A stretch of 64,000 bases of DNA. It comes from Turnera subulata. Taxonomy: Eukaryota > Streptophyta > Magnoliopsida > Malpighiales > Passifloraceae. Shown in pieces: positions 38,050 to 49,413 of the stretch; position 1 is the first letter of the stretch; each line of letters starts with the position of its first letter. The notes beneath the pieces are model-generated. The model did not search any database, was not told the origin of the DNA, and saw only the letters and a list, made by a program, of their open reading frames with translations. Location: positions 61,162 to 125,161 of the forward strand of contig JAKUCV010004240.1 of NCBI GenBank assembly GCA_028386065.3, read 5' to 3'. The position numbers and the translations under genes are program-made.

Positions 38050-39062
38050 CAAGCCTAGGGTCCTTTGGAGGCGGATGCCCCAAGGCTCTATTTGTAATGG
38101 CTGGTGACAACGCTAATGGATTGGATGACAGGTAGGAGAAGCTCACTGCCAGGATATAACCATTCTTATCTCGAAGAAAAGCAGATGTTGATGATTCCGA
38201 GATAGATGACCAGATTGCCTTTCAATTGGCAGTTGAGTGCGAACAAGGGATTTGAGCATTTCCTCATTATACGCTAGACCCCAAAAATTAATGTGCAACT
38301 ATTATTTTAGTCCTCGCTCTCGAGTGTTGTCCTCGAGTTGTGGAGGAGAAGGGGGCTTGTTCTGGTTGATTCATGCTTGAAAGACTTGACTCGCTCGATG
38401 ATGGGAGTGGTTATAAGAGGACCCCCTCCTCGAAACTTCCCAGGCTGAGGCCGATGCACCCGAAGGAGAGTTTTGGTTCGAGTTGGCTTCCATAGGAAGT
38501 GCAGAACTTAAAGGGGCACCCCCCCCCCCCCCCCCTCCCTTCTCTAGATGTCCCTTGAAGTTTTGCGCTTCCCTCCACTTCTTCGGATGGGGCCATCATC
38601 AGGCTTTCGCTCTCCCCAAACCTAAAACCAGACCAACAATGAGAATCAAGAGTCCGAACCACTCATAATAAAAAAGCCAAAAAAATAGAAATCTCAACAA
38701 CCTAATGAGGAAGGTTGATTGGATTTTTTCAAGTAGTGCCTCAAAATGAATGCCAAGTATCAGAACGAAACAATAATAGAATGAGACACATAATAAGATA
38801 AATAACAATATTTTTTTACCAAGTGTCTTTTATTTCTCTACCATAAGAATCAATTGATTTACTATTTTCATTACGCGCTTTCCTTCAGTCATTCGCTCTA
38901 CTTGCAGAGCGACATAGCCAAAAAAAAAGAAGTAAAAGCCCTTATTTGGATTCGAACTGATGACTGAAGCTTCTTTCTTTAAAGGCCATTAAAGAGTGCG
39001 TGATTCTCCTATATATATGAAAATTTTCATATATCTAAATAAGAAGCTCCGACCTTTGACGA

Positions 39063-39610
39063 TTGGTTTTCTTTATGAGTAGAAAATGGGTGCTTCGGAT
39101 CGGGAGTAATCAAGATCCGTTGCTCAAACCGAATTACGCCAATGTTATGGAAGTTCCTGGATTGTGTGAAATTAGAGTAGTACCAAGAGCTGCTTATGAT
39201 TTCATAATCAAAAATGGAAAATTGGCTATGGAGATTTCGTGCGGTAAAAAATTCATAAAAACAGAAAGGGGTTCGACAGGAAAGTCGTATTGACCCGGGT
39301 AAAATAAAGAAAAAAAGGATATGTCAGTGACCTAGCACGTTAAAGAACTCTTCGAGGGCATGGAATGCCTAATTTTTTTGTCACAATCTCGACAATAAAC
39401 TCTCTTTTGATTCTCCGGTCGAAATACGAAAAAACTCCATTCAATTCTCGATGGAAACTGAGTTTTACAAATTCTCCCCAGAACTTTTCCGAGATCCTCG
39501 AACATATTCGAGGGTTCAATGTGACTATTGTCACTTTGGCCAACACACAAGATGAGGCTTTACTACCGTGGAGCGGCTTTTTGCAAAAAGATGAGGGGGA
39601 AACTCAGTAA
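39063..39610 (+). pseudogene. rpl5: mitochondrial ribosomal protein L5 pseudogene
   Basis: Similarity to plant mitochondrial rpl5 starts at about residue 17 of the frame (QDPLLKPN, then [35 protein letters not shown]). A stop at 39291-39293 ends that frame. The next conserved part (GYVSDLA, then RGHGMPNF, and from about 39505 [12 protein letters not shown] and WSGFLQKDEGETQ) is in other frames up to a stop at 39608-39610. So at least two frame changes are present. The normal product is a large-subunit protein of the mitochondrial ribosome. rps14 starts one base after its stop, the usual close arrangement. Broken and probably not expressed. Confidence 0.85.
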
Positions 39611-39611
39611 C

Positions 39612-39899
39612 ATGCCGAAGAAGCAAAATATACGAGATCACAAACGTAGATTGCTCACAGCTAAATATGAACTGAGACGAAAGCTTTCGTCAGCCTTTTA
39701 TAAAGATCCCGATCTTCCTAGTGATATGTGGGACAAACACCATTATAAGTTAAGTTGTCCAAGTTGCAAAAAACGAGCTCGTTACTTTGCACGAGTAAGA
39801 AACCGTTGTATTTTCACGGGTTGCCCTCATGGAGTATATGAGTTCTTTCCAATTTCTCATATTGCTTTTCGTGGATTAGCATCTCGAGGTCTGGCATAA
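39612..39899 (+). pseudogene. rps14: mitochondrial ribosomal protein S14, decayed copy with open frame
   Basis: Starts ATG 39612 (MPKKQNIRDHKRRLLTAKYE), just after the rpl5 stop. 95 codons against about 100 for the family. IRDHKRRLL, KDPDLPSDM, FARVRNRC and FRGLASRG are clear. The C-terminal end is lost: after RGLASRG a small deletion leads straight to a stop. From memory of the family, several expected Arg are Trp, His or Cys here (DMWDKHHY, FTGCPHG, ISHIAF), as expected from C-to-T change at CpG. That argues for residence in methylated nuclear DNA. The central SCPSCKKRARY segment also looks abnormal. The normal role is in the mitochondrial small ribosomal subunit. Confidence 0.8.
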
Positions 39900-41110
39900 A
39901 GAAAGAGTCTTGGTAGCAACCACCAAATCAATAGAATAAGGGTGAGCTCCTCAATTGGTCCATAAGCAAGGTAAGTAGGTCTATTACCGACCGGCTCCGG
40001 ACCGAAAAAACCTAACAGAGTAATTCCTTATCTCAGATCGGAGATGCTAACAGGGCTAGGGGACCTCTCTACCGCCTGTGTCTATCTCCTGTCAAGTATG
40101 CTCCCCAGAAATAGACTACATATAGGGTAGTACTCATGGAAAGATATAATATCACCGCGTGAACATGACATTAAGTTACGAATGTAACTCCCAAGGGATC
40201 AACCACTATACGAAAGTCACTTCATTGGCCTTTCTTTATTTCTTTATTTTCTTAACCCTTCTCTAGCCAATGCCCCCTTTCAGGGCTTTGATTGGCTTCT
40301 AGAAGCTCATTATAAGCCCAGACCCCAAGTTTGGGTCTGGCTTTCTCCTCTCCTTTCCAGTCGAGCACTTCATACCTCTGTACAGCGACTTTCAAATAAT
40401 TTCCTTTTCATTGGACTTCTGCCTTAACATCATATGCTGGGAAAGGATGTGCCAAAGAAAGCTCAAAAAATATCCTTTGGTAACAATCTCCATACTCTAT
40501 TATATAATTCCTGCACTTTGACAAAGAAAGATTTGAAATGAGAGTCTCAAAGTCTTCTCGGGTTGGTTAATTTGATGTCAAAATAGAGGGGCGTCAACAA
40601 GTTTGCAAGGGTGGAAAGAATCAATGATAGAAGGACATCCGCTTTCATGCCATACAGTCTATCTTTCGCACTGTCAAGTAGGGACGTTCATTGATTTTTC
40701 CTTTTGTCCCATCTCCCAATGTGAATTGGCACCTTGCATGTGATGGAGAGGACCTTAGAGAATGCGATACTGAATCATATCATTCCTGCGCCTTTTAACT
40801 CAATCTCATTGCTTGATGGTACATCCCACAGGACGTGACTCGCAAGCCAACCGCCCTGCTAGCGGCATCCTACCTTGCTCAACTCAAATGTGCCTTCCAC
40901 TCACGAAGGACTTTTCTACTATCGAACTTTTCTACATCAAGCAGGCGCTAGCCATACCTACTGAATACGTCTGATTTTGTCCTTACTCTAACGAGTAAGG
41001 GACTGCATACCTTGAGAATAGCCTTTTTTTGCAATTTTTGAAGCACAGCTTGGCTTGTTCTTGGAGCCCCCCTTATCCTTTCCCCCCTCTCTCGTCCACA
41101 ACAGGCCGTA

Positions 41111-41182
41111 TGGAGTATAGCCAAGTTGTAAGGCATCGGTTTTTGGTACCAGCATGCAAAAGTTTGAATCCTTTTATTCCAG
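41111..41182 (+). tRNA. trnQ: tRNA-Gln(UUG), organelle type, probably a pseudogene
   Basis: 72 nt starting TGGAGTATAGCC with anticodon TTG in the TTTTTGGTA loop and discriminator G at 41182. The acceptor stem TGGAGTA pairs with TATTCCA (one G-U). The T arm reads AAAAGTTTGAATCC where the family has AAAGGTTCGAATCC, so a CpG has become TG and a stem pair is lost. A D-loop base is also changed (AAGTTGTAAG). Such changes fit a decaying nuclear copy of mitochondrial DNA. Confidence 0.85.
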
Positions 41183-42543
41183 AATATGAACACCCGATTG
41201 GATCTGTCAAGAACTGGCTGAAGACTATAGGAGAGGCAGCTGACTGCAGTCCCTGAGCCTAGCTTGTAGCAAGCCAAAAAAAAGTGAACCTACCTTGCTA
41301 AAAGAAAGAAGCCCATGAATAATTGAAGATAGAAGAAGATGCCATAGAATCTGCTGCATCAAATGCCATGTTTTCATGAAATGAATCAATAACGGCATCA
41401 AATGCCACATTGACAAATGCCAAATGGCTAGTTGCCCATTCCTAAGCGAGGGCCTTCCCCTTACTCAAGTCAAATAGGGCAGGGCTCTGATGCTTCCTGC
41501 TTTCATAATTTGATGCTCCTAACTTAGGGTGTTAGCTTCCCCCATGATGTCAAACAGCTTCCTCTGTCAAACCAACGTCGCTAACTTTGTATTCTCTTTC
41601 ATGTTCGCACTTTTAGGAAGAATCCATGCCAGCGCTCTTCACTCTGTATGTACTTATGGAGGGGCATCACGTACCTACCATGGAATAACTAACCTTAGTA
41701 GAGGCATCTGCATACCGTGTATTTCTTTTCCCTTGGCTAGCTAGCAGGGAGAGAACATACGGAGGGTAACCTGCATTCTTCCTTTACCGATGTTCCTTTC
41801 ACGAGTGAAGCGCTAGAGGGGATTCTCATTCCTTGGGCTTGGGGAGCTTTAATTCAGTTCGAAAGAATAGGAGACCAGTGCACAGTAAGCCTTAGAAAGC
41901 TGAAGCACGTTCAGGGAACAACCAAAAGATAAAAAGGAAGGGCATTTCATACCCCTAAATAAAAAAGGGATAGTGAAAGTAGAAGACAGCTGGAAAGAAG
42001 AAGTCGACTCGAGCTTATACCATGCCTTCAAAGAGCTTGTTTAGTGCGCTGGTCACGAAAAAAATGAAACCAAAAGTAGTCTACGTTTAGATTTAGACTC
42101 AGAGGAGATCTGAGAATAACAAAGAATTTAGCCTACTCGGTTGCCTCTATTTCTATGTATGTCATCTAATATTTGTTCTAAAAAGTTTTGATTAGAGTTA
42201 ATCAAATTCTATAAAATATTTATCTTTCTCCTTTGAATTACTCAATTATCCTATGAATTTCATTTCTTGCCGGAATCTCCTCTAGGAGAAGTTCGAATCC
42301 ATTCCGTTCGGATATTGATAGGTCTTGATTTGACATGGTTTTCGTGTTACTGGTTCCCAGAAGAGTTAATATCTCCATTAGCTAAACCCTTTTCTTACCC
42401 TGCCTTTGGACTCATATTTTGTTTGTACACAATCAATGGAGGCCTCCTCGACATATATTGCAACGTCTTTAATAGCATGCTCTTACTTCATCTTTCATTT
42501 AATAAGTCATCAAATTTGGTGCTTATTGATCCCCAGTTGCTAT

Positions 42544-44076
42544 TGTTAGTAATATGCCCAAAAGCCAATCAATGGATGATTGTAGTCATGTATATACATT
42601 AAGGTTATTCCAATAAATATGATTATGAGATAATCGCTTGCACATATTTATAACCCTAGAATATTTTGTATTCTTAAATGTCCCTAGTCGATTATTATTA
42701 TGGATGGGTTATAATAATAAATAAAGACTAGCGTAAGTTAAGAATTGTATGAGATACGAATTCTACATATGGGTACAAGTTAGAGAACTTGTGGACTGGA
42801 CCGACCCACATAAGAACCCTACATGGAACGTTATATGATTGTCATTAGTGGTTCTTATATGTATTGTCCTTAGACCTGAGATCATCAAGCTTCCCAGCAT
42901 ATGAGTCGTATACTTTGATATTATTCCTAGTCATCCGTAACGGGGTGTTCTTAAGGGTAATCATTGGGTATATGATAAATGTGTAGTGGGTTTTGATTGA
43001 TCAAGATGGGATTCGTCCGACCCATATAACGGGTATATTATCAGATGGGCTTCTTGATAGAGTTGAACTGTTAAATGCATGGCCATGCTCGGATTATATG
43101 ATATGGTGATATCATGAGTATCCGTTTTACAGAGTTAACTCGGGGATCAAGAAACTAAGATTAAACATATACGAGATTGACATTTTCCCTGTCTCGGTTT
43201 ATTCTTGATAATGGGATGAAAGGACGATGACATGTTCCGAGGCATATAGAATAAATACTGATCTTGTCGTTCGGGTAGCAATGATGTGTTGCTAGACGCC
43301 GCTCTTTGCTTATAATTGTAAAATGAGATTTTACAATTATTGTTGGACATTACAAGTGCCTACAGGGTCACACACATAGAACCGTTGATTCGAGCAGGTG
43401 GTTGAACCGTGGTTGGACCACGGTTCGACCGGGTGTGATTGGACCATGGATGGACCGTGGTTGGACCGTGGTTTGACCAGGGTCGTTTTGGGTTGGTTTG
43501 GTTCAGTGATTGTCAGAATTATTGAACCAAAATAAGTGTTGTGATGTGTTGGTTAGTGCACTAGTGGTAGACAAGATAATGGCCATCATAATCATCTTTT
43601 TGGTGGACCATTATGTTGGCCATTTTGTCTAATTAACTATGCACTAATTGGGGGGTGTTTTGGTGATCTGATCACTCTCTTTCTCTCTTACTTCTTGCAT
43701 TCTGAATTCTGAGTTTTTCAGAGCAAGAACACACACAAACACTTCATTCCTTTGAGAAAGAAAGAAGAACAAAACACACCACAAAGCTCCCGGATTTCCG
43801 CAGCTAGCACCGCGTTTCGGGAGAGCTCGAGTTGGTTATTGTGTGACGATTTTCTGCTTGACATCACGATTCGTGTGGATACCGTAGAGGTGCAGGCTAT
43901 CCTTCCGGCTCTAGTTGATTCGGTTCTTCAGTTAGGTGAAAGATCCTAACCGTTTCAGGTATGTTTGTTTTGTTGTTCGGTTTAGTTGCTTCACTTGGAT
44001 CCTTCATGTGTTTCCAAGTTTCCGTTGTGCATTTGTTGCATTTATATTGTCTATTTTGCATGACCGAAAACTTACA
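42544..44076 (+). repeat. 5' LTR of copia element C
   Basis: 1533 bp, TGTTAGTAATATGCCC ... CCGAAAACTTACA. Contains minisatellite units at about 43400-43485 and the sequence CCGTTTCAG|GTATGTTTG at about 43951-43966, a good match to a plant 5' splice site. No clear TATA box was seen. Confidence 0.92.
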
Positions 44077-44090
44077 GTGGTAGCGGAGCC
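44077..44090 (+). other. primer binding site (tRNA-Met type) of copia element C
   Basis: GTGGTAGCGGAGCC immediately after the 5' LTR, identical to that of element A. Confidence 0.75.
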
Positions 44091-44380
44091 CCTTGTGAAG
44101 CCCTAAACCGAATTTAGTTGTGCATATGTATGATATGTTCATCTTAATGTGTGTGATATGATGAATTCATTTTGGTATATGTGATATGATGAATTCATTT
44201 TTATATATGCGATATATGTTGAGGTTGGTTGTGTCAAAAGGGTTTTGACAACAAGCACTTGATTGGTATGTGATATCAATCAAGAGGTTCTTGGCAGAAA
44301 GTCGAAGGGGTTCGACAAAAGGAAAATCGATTGTCGGTTTTCGTAAGGAACGATGGTCGTTCTAGTGCATCGAGGCCAGA

Positions 44381-44806
44381 ACATCGATGTTCAATGGTTG
44401 AACATCGATGTTCACATGAGTTTTGGCCTTGGCAGAAGTCTGAAACATCGATGTTCAATAGGGAACATCGATGTTCAGGACAGAAACATCGATGTTTAGG
44501 GCCTATACATTGATGTTTAAAAGTACTGCCATGAAACTTGAATTGGCAGAGGTCTCCAACATCGATGTTCAGGTTTGAACATCGATGTTCATGAGTCCTA
44601 CATCGATGTTTAAGGGTTAGACATTGATATTTAAAACTACTGCCTAATTCTTGGACTTTCAGAACCTTCCAACATCGATGTTAAGGTCTAGACATCGATG
44701 TTCTTGTGTTCCAGAGGCCAAATGACATCGATGTTCAAGATAGGACATCGATGTCCATGAGCATTGCCAGGTTGTTTGGAGAATCAGATTCTCAAAACAT
44801 CGATGT
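44381..44806. repeat. ACATCGATGT palindrome array in the leader of copia element C
   Basis: Thirteen exact copies (starts 44381, 44402, 44445, 44465, 44486, 44559, 44579, 44600, 44672, 44692, 44725, 44745, 44797) and two variants (44507, 44621). They fall into groups of two to four with 20-21 bp spacing inside a group. Many are GAACATCGATGTTC, a 14-bp perfect palindrome. Confidence 0.95.
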
Positions 44807-44816
44807 TCATATAATT

Positions 44817-44930
44817 TTTGGGCCGGGGCTCCGCCCCGAGCCTTGGCAAGGGTGCTGCCCCTTGACCCCGCCCGCTAACCGGCTAGCGAGACCGCCGTGC
44901 TACCTCTGCATAGCGGCTTATATTGCATAT
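44817..44930. other. GC-rich insert in the leader of element C
   Basis: A block rich in GGGGCTCCGCCCC, CCCCGCCCGC and CCGGCTAGC in otherwise AT-rich leader. The matching leader places of A and B lack it. Origin unknown. Confidence 0.6.
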
Positions 44931-45067
44931 GATGCATTATTATTATTGGATGTGATGGCATAATTGTTATGCATGGAAACAATTGTTGATATAAATATTA
45001 AGTTCTTAGTTCCCTTCCATGATAAGCACTCATCATTGCTTAGATCAACATTAGGTAGGTTTTGCCA

Positions 45068-45158
45068 AAGCAAGGTGCCTATGTTTATCCTAGCAAGGTG
45101 CGACTGGATAATNAAGCAAGGTGCCTATGTTTATCCTAGCAAGGTGCGACTGGATAAT
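45068..45158. other. assembly join: single N between two copies of a 45-bp sequence
   Basis: 45068-45112 and 45114-45158 read the same, with one N at 45113. Elements A and B have this leader sequence once. Most likely an unmerged contig overlap. Confidence 0.88.
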
Positions 45159-45512
45159 TGTAATATCTGAACTGCTTATTGTGGGTTTGGACTTAACTAG
45201 GTCATCTTAATAGGATTAAGGACTTAGAGGCAAGGAGTTGAGTAATGTCTATGAGATAGACAAGAACAAGTGTTGTTCGCTCAACTATCCAAGAGTTACA
45301 TGAGATGTAATTAACAAGAGTTGTCTACCTAAATAGCTATGATGTAGGTGATCAGCCAAAGCTGACTTATATTGTAGTGAAATATGGATCTTGGCCTACT
45401 AATGATTATTTTGTTTTCATAGTAGGAGCATCATTTAATAGAATTCCTTGTTAAATGATTTATGTATACATGACTCTTATTTGTGCGAGTTGATCTTTGT
45501 TGTAGAGTTACC

Positions 45513-48500
45513 ATGGCACAAAACACAGGTACACTATCATTGCGATCGGTCCTTGAGAAGGAAAAGTTGAATGGGAATAACTTCCTAAAATGGTAGCAAC
45601 TTGAGGATAGTCCTCAAACAAGAAAAGAAGTTGTATGTCCTCGAAGGGCCTGTTCCGAATGAACAGGCGCCTTGTGCTCCAAGGGCAGAAAGGGATGCTT
45701 ACAAGAAGCACCTTGATGATGCATTAGATGCAGCATGCCTTATGCTTGTTAACATGGACTCTGAGCTTCAGAAGCAACATAAGAACTTGGGTGCATTCGA
45801 TATGATCGAACATCTGAAAATGCTTTTTGAAGAGCAAGCAAGGCATGAGAGGTACGAGACCTCTAAGGCATTATTCCAATGCAAAATGGCTGAGTCATCA
45901 CCCGTGAGACCTCATGTGCTCAAAATGATTGGATACATTGAGAGCCTTGAGGGTCTTGGTTTTCATTTGCAGAGGAAGTTGGCTGTTGATCTAGTCCTGC
46001 AATCGTTGTCGGATAGTTACAGCCAATTTGTCATGAACTTCAATATGAATCATCTTGACAAATCATTGTCTGAGTTGCTTAACATGTTGGGAACAGTTGA
46101 GCAACAAATGAGGACAAACAAATCCAACATTATGATGATTGGAAAAGGCAAAGGAAAGGGTAAAGCAAAGTTTAACAAGAAGAAGAAATGTGCCAAAAAG
46201 TTTGGTGGATGTGCATCTTCTTGTGATCATGTACTGAAACCCAAGGGTGGTATTGCAAAGGAAGGACATTGTTTCCATTGCAATAAATCGGGCCATTGGA
46301 AGCGCAACTGCCCTATTTACCTTGAAGAGGTGAAGAAAAGGAAGGGAAGTGAGACTTCCACTTCAGGTATTTTCGTTATAGAAGCTAATATCTCTATCTC
46401 TGCATCATGGGTATTAGATACCGGATGTGGTTCTCACATTTGTGTAAATGTGCAGGAACTAAGAAAGAGTAGAAGATTGGCAAAGGGTGAGATAGACCTA
46501 CGCCTCAGAAATGGAGCAAGGGTTGTTGCATTAGCCGTAGGGACTTATTATCTATCTTTACCGAGTGTTTTGGTTTTGGAACTTGATGATTGCTATTATG
46601 TACCTACTATAAGCAGGAATTTGAATTCTGTTTCTTGTCTGGACAAGAAAGGCTTTTCATTTGTAATAAAGAACAAATGTTGTTCTATTTATTTCAATGA
46701 TATTTATTATGGTGGTGCATTTTTGAGCAATGGTTTGTATGTTCTAAACCTAGAAACACCAATCTGTAACGTTAATACGAAGAAGGTTAGAATGAACGAT
46801 TCTAATGAAACATACCTTTGGCATTGTCGTTTGGGCCATATAAATGAGACTCGTATTGCTAAACTCCATAAAGATGGACTTTTAGACTGATTTGATTTTG
46901 AATCATATGAGACATGTGAGTCATGCTTATTAGGCAAAATGACGAAAGCTCCCTTTACTGGTAAAGGAGAAAGAGCTTCGGACTTGTTAGGTCTAATACA
47001 TTCTGATGTATGCGGACCTATGTCTACACAGGCTAGAGGTGGTTTTCAATACTTCATTACATTTACTGATGATTACAGTAGATATGGCTATTTGTATCTT
47101 ATGAGACACAAGTCAGAATCCTTTGAAAAGTTCAAAGAATTCAAGAATGAAGTACAGAATCAACTCGGTAAAAGTATTAAAATGCTTCGATCTGATCGAG
47201 GAGGTGAATACTTAAGCCGAGAATTTCTTGATCATCTAAAGCAATGTGGTATAGTATCACAGCTTACTCCACCACGTACGCCTCAATGGAATGGTGTATC
47301 TGAAAGGAGGAATAGAACTTTGTTAGACATGGTTCCTTCTGTGATAAGTCAAGCAGACCTTCCTTCTTCATTTTGGGGACATGCATTATTGAGTGCTGCT
47401 TTTACACTTAACCGTGTTCCATCGAAATCGGTTGAAAAGACACCATATGAGATATGGACCGGGAAGCGTCCCAATTTGTCTTTTATGAGGATTTGGGGTT
47501 GTGAGGCTTGCGTGAGACGTAAAGCATCAGATAAACTCGGCCCTCAATCTGAGAAGTGCCTCTTTGTAGGATACCCTAAGGAAACAAAAGGGTATTACTT
47601 CTATAATCCCACCGACCAAAAAGTGTTTGTTGCTCGGACTACTATTTTTCTAGAAAGAGAATTTATTTCTAGAGGAATCAGTGGGAGAAAAATAGAACTC
47701 GAAGAAGTTCGAGATCTAGAGGCTGAGGTGGAACAAGGACAAGAACCACAAGATGTTGTGGATGAAAATCCTGTACCTATAACACAAAGACCGCGTAGGT
47801 CGGATAGGATTCGGTATGAGCCTGAGAGATATGGATTTCTTGTGACTCATACTGGAGATATGATGCTCATAGATGAGGATGAGCCCACTTCCTATCAGCA
47901 AGCCATTACGGGTCCGGACTCCAAGAAGTGGCTAGAAGCCATGAATTCGGAAATGGAATCCATGTATGAAAACAAGGTATGGACCTTGGTCGATCCACCC
48001 GAAGGGGTAAAACCCATAGGGTGCAAATGGGTCTTTAAGAAAAAGACCGACATGGATGGTAATGTGATTACCTATAAAGGGCGATTGGTTGCGAATGGTT
48101 TCAAACAAGTTCATGGTATAGACTATGATTAAACTTTCTCACCAGTTGCCATGGTTAAATGTCCCTAGTCGATTATTATTATGGATGGACTAATAATAGC
48201 GGCATACCATCATTATGAGATATGGCAGATGGATGTCAAAACCGCTTTCCTAAATGGAAATCTTTTAGAAGATGTGTACATGACACAACCTGAAGGTTTT
48301 GTCGATCCAGAGAATGCTAATATGGTATGCAAGTTGCAAAGATCCATCTATGGGTTGAAGCAAGCTTCTAGGAGTTGGAATCTTTGTTTTAATGAAGTAA
48401 TCAAAGAGTTTGGTTTCATTAAGAATGAAGATGAACCATGTGTTTACAAGAAGGTTAGTGGGAGCACTGTTGTTTTCTTGTTGTTGTATGTTAACGACAT

Positions 48501-49399
48501 TCTACTCATTGGGAATGATATTCCGACACTACAGTCAGTAAAGACTTGGTTAGGAAAGAATTTCTCATTGAAGGACTTAGGAGAAGCTGCATACGTGTTA
48601 GGCATAAAGATCTATAGAGACAGATCCAAAAGGCTTCTCGGGCTAAGTCAGAGTACGTATATTGACAAGGTGCTAAAGAGGTTTAGCATGCAAGAATCCA
48701 AGAAAGGATTCTTACCCATGTCACATGGCGTATCTCTCTCTAAGAATCAATGTCCTAGTACATCGAAGGAGAGAGAGCGGATGAATAAGATCCCTTATGC
48801 TTCGGCAATAGGATCTATCATGTATGCCATGTTATGTACTCGACCGGATGTCGCATATGCTTTGAGTGTCACAAGCAGATAACAACTAAGGATGCATTCC
48901 TTGTGTATGGAAGCGTTGATGAGCTTGTTGTAAAGGGTTACACAGATGCTAGCTTCCAAAGTTAGCGCAATCAGGTTATGTGTTTTGTCTTGGAGGTGGC
49001 GTTGTATGCTGGAAGAGTTCTAAGCAAGAGACAGTTGCAGATTCTACAACCGAGGCTGAGTACATTGCTGCCTCTGATGCGGCGAAAGAGGCTGTTTGGA
49101 TTAAGAAGTTTGTAACTAAACTTGGGGTGGTTCCTAGTATTGAGAGTCCGATTGAGCTCTATTGTGACAATAATGGGACAATTGCACAGGCTCAAGAGCC
49201 TAGATACCACCACAGATCCAAACATATACTCCGACGCTATCATCTTATTAGAGAGATCATAGATAGAGGCGATGTCAGGCTGTGCAGAGTTCCTTCTAAG
49301 AACAATGTAGCAGATCCCTTGACTAAGCCGCTCACACAGCATAAGCATGATGGTCATTGCGCATCCATTGGTATTAGAAACATGGTTGATTGGCTTTAG
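45513..49399 (+). pseudogene. copia gag-pol polyprotein, element C (frameshifted, RT patched)
   Basis: Starts at ATG 45513 (MAQNTGTLSLRSVLEKEK). Two bases are missing after TGGTA at about 45595, so gag stops at once; the frame reopens from 45601 for 429 codons. The zinc knuckle CFHCNKSGHWKRNC and DTG are intact. A stop at 46888-46890 interrupts the integrase zinc region; the integrase core and start of RT are open 46939-48132. At 48130-48132 GAA has become TAA, and directly after it pol is replaced by about 40 bp of LTR-type sequence. RT continues 48181-48882 but the catalytic motif reads YVNDILL, so an Asp is lost. Deletions near 48882 (about 75 bp) and 48960 (about 25 bp) remove parts of RNase H; the rest runs to the stop at 49399. 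Not functional. Confidence 0.9.
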
Positions 49400-49413
49400 T
49401 GCAAGTGGGAGAT
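49400..49413 (+). other. polypurine tract of copia element C
   Basis: TGCAAGTGGGAGAT just before the 3' LTR. Confidence 0.8.

Larger units (their letters stand above)
36630..42543. other. mitochondrial-type DNA insertion (NUMT), main part
   Basis: About 5.9 kb containing the mitochondrial rpl5-rps14 pair and a tRNA-Gln, all with damage, in mitochondrial-style intergenic sequence. It is bounded by copia insertions on both sides and continues at 50961. Other frames in it (for example 38411-38662, 38599-38808, 42267-42602) match nothing I recognise. Homopolymer C17 at 38519-38535. The gene order rpl5-rps14 is standard in angiosperm mitochondria; cob, which usually follows, is absent. Confidence 0.75.

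Noticed and set aside
38519..38535. C17 homopolymer as a feature of interest
   Set aside because: Probably slippage or an assembly-sensitive run in non-coding organelle-type DNA.
38935..39010. A second tRNA: minus-strand TTCGAATCC with a GGGCTT-like end
   Set aside because: Only the T-arm-like part is seen; no acceptor pairing, D arm or anticodon stem could be built.
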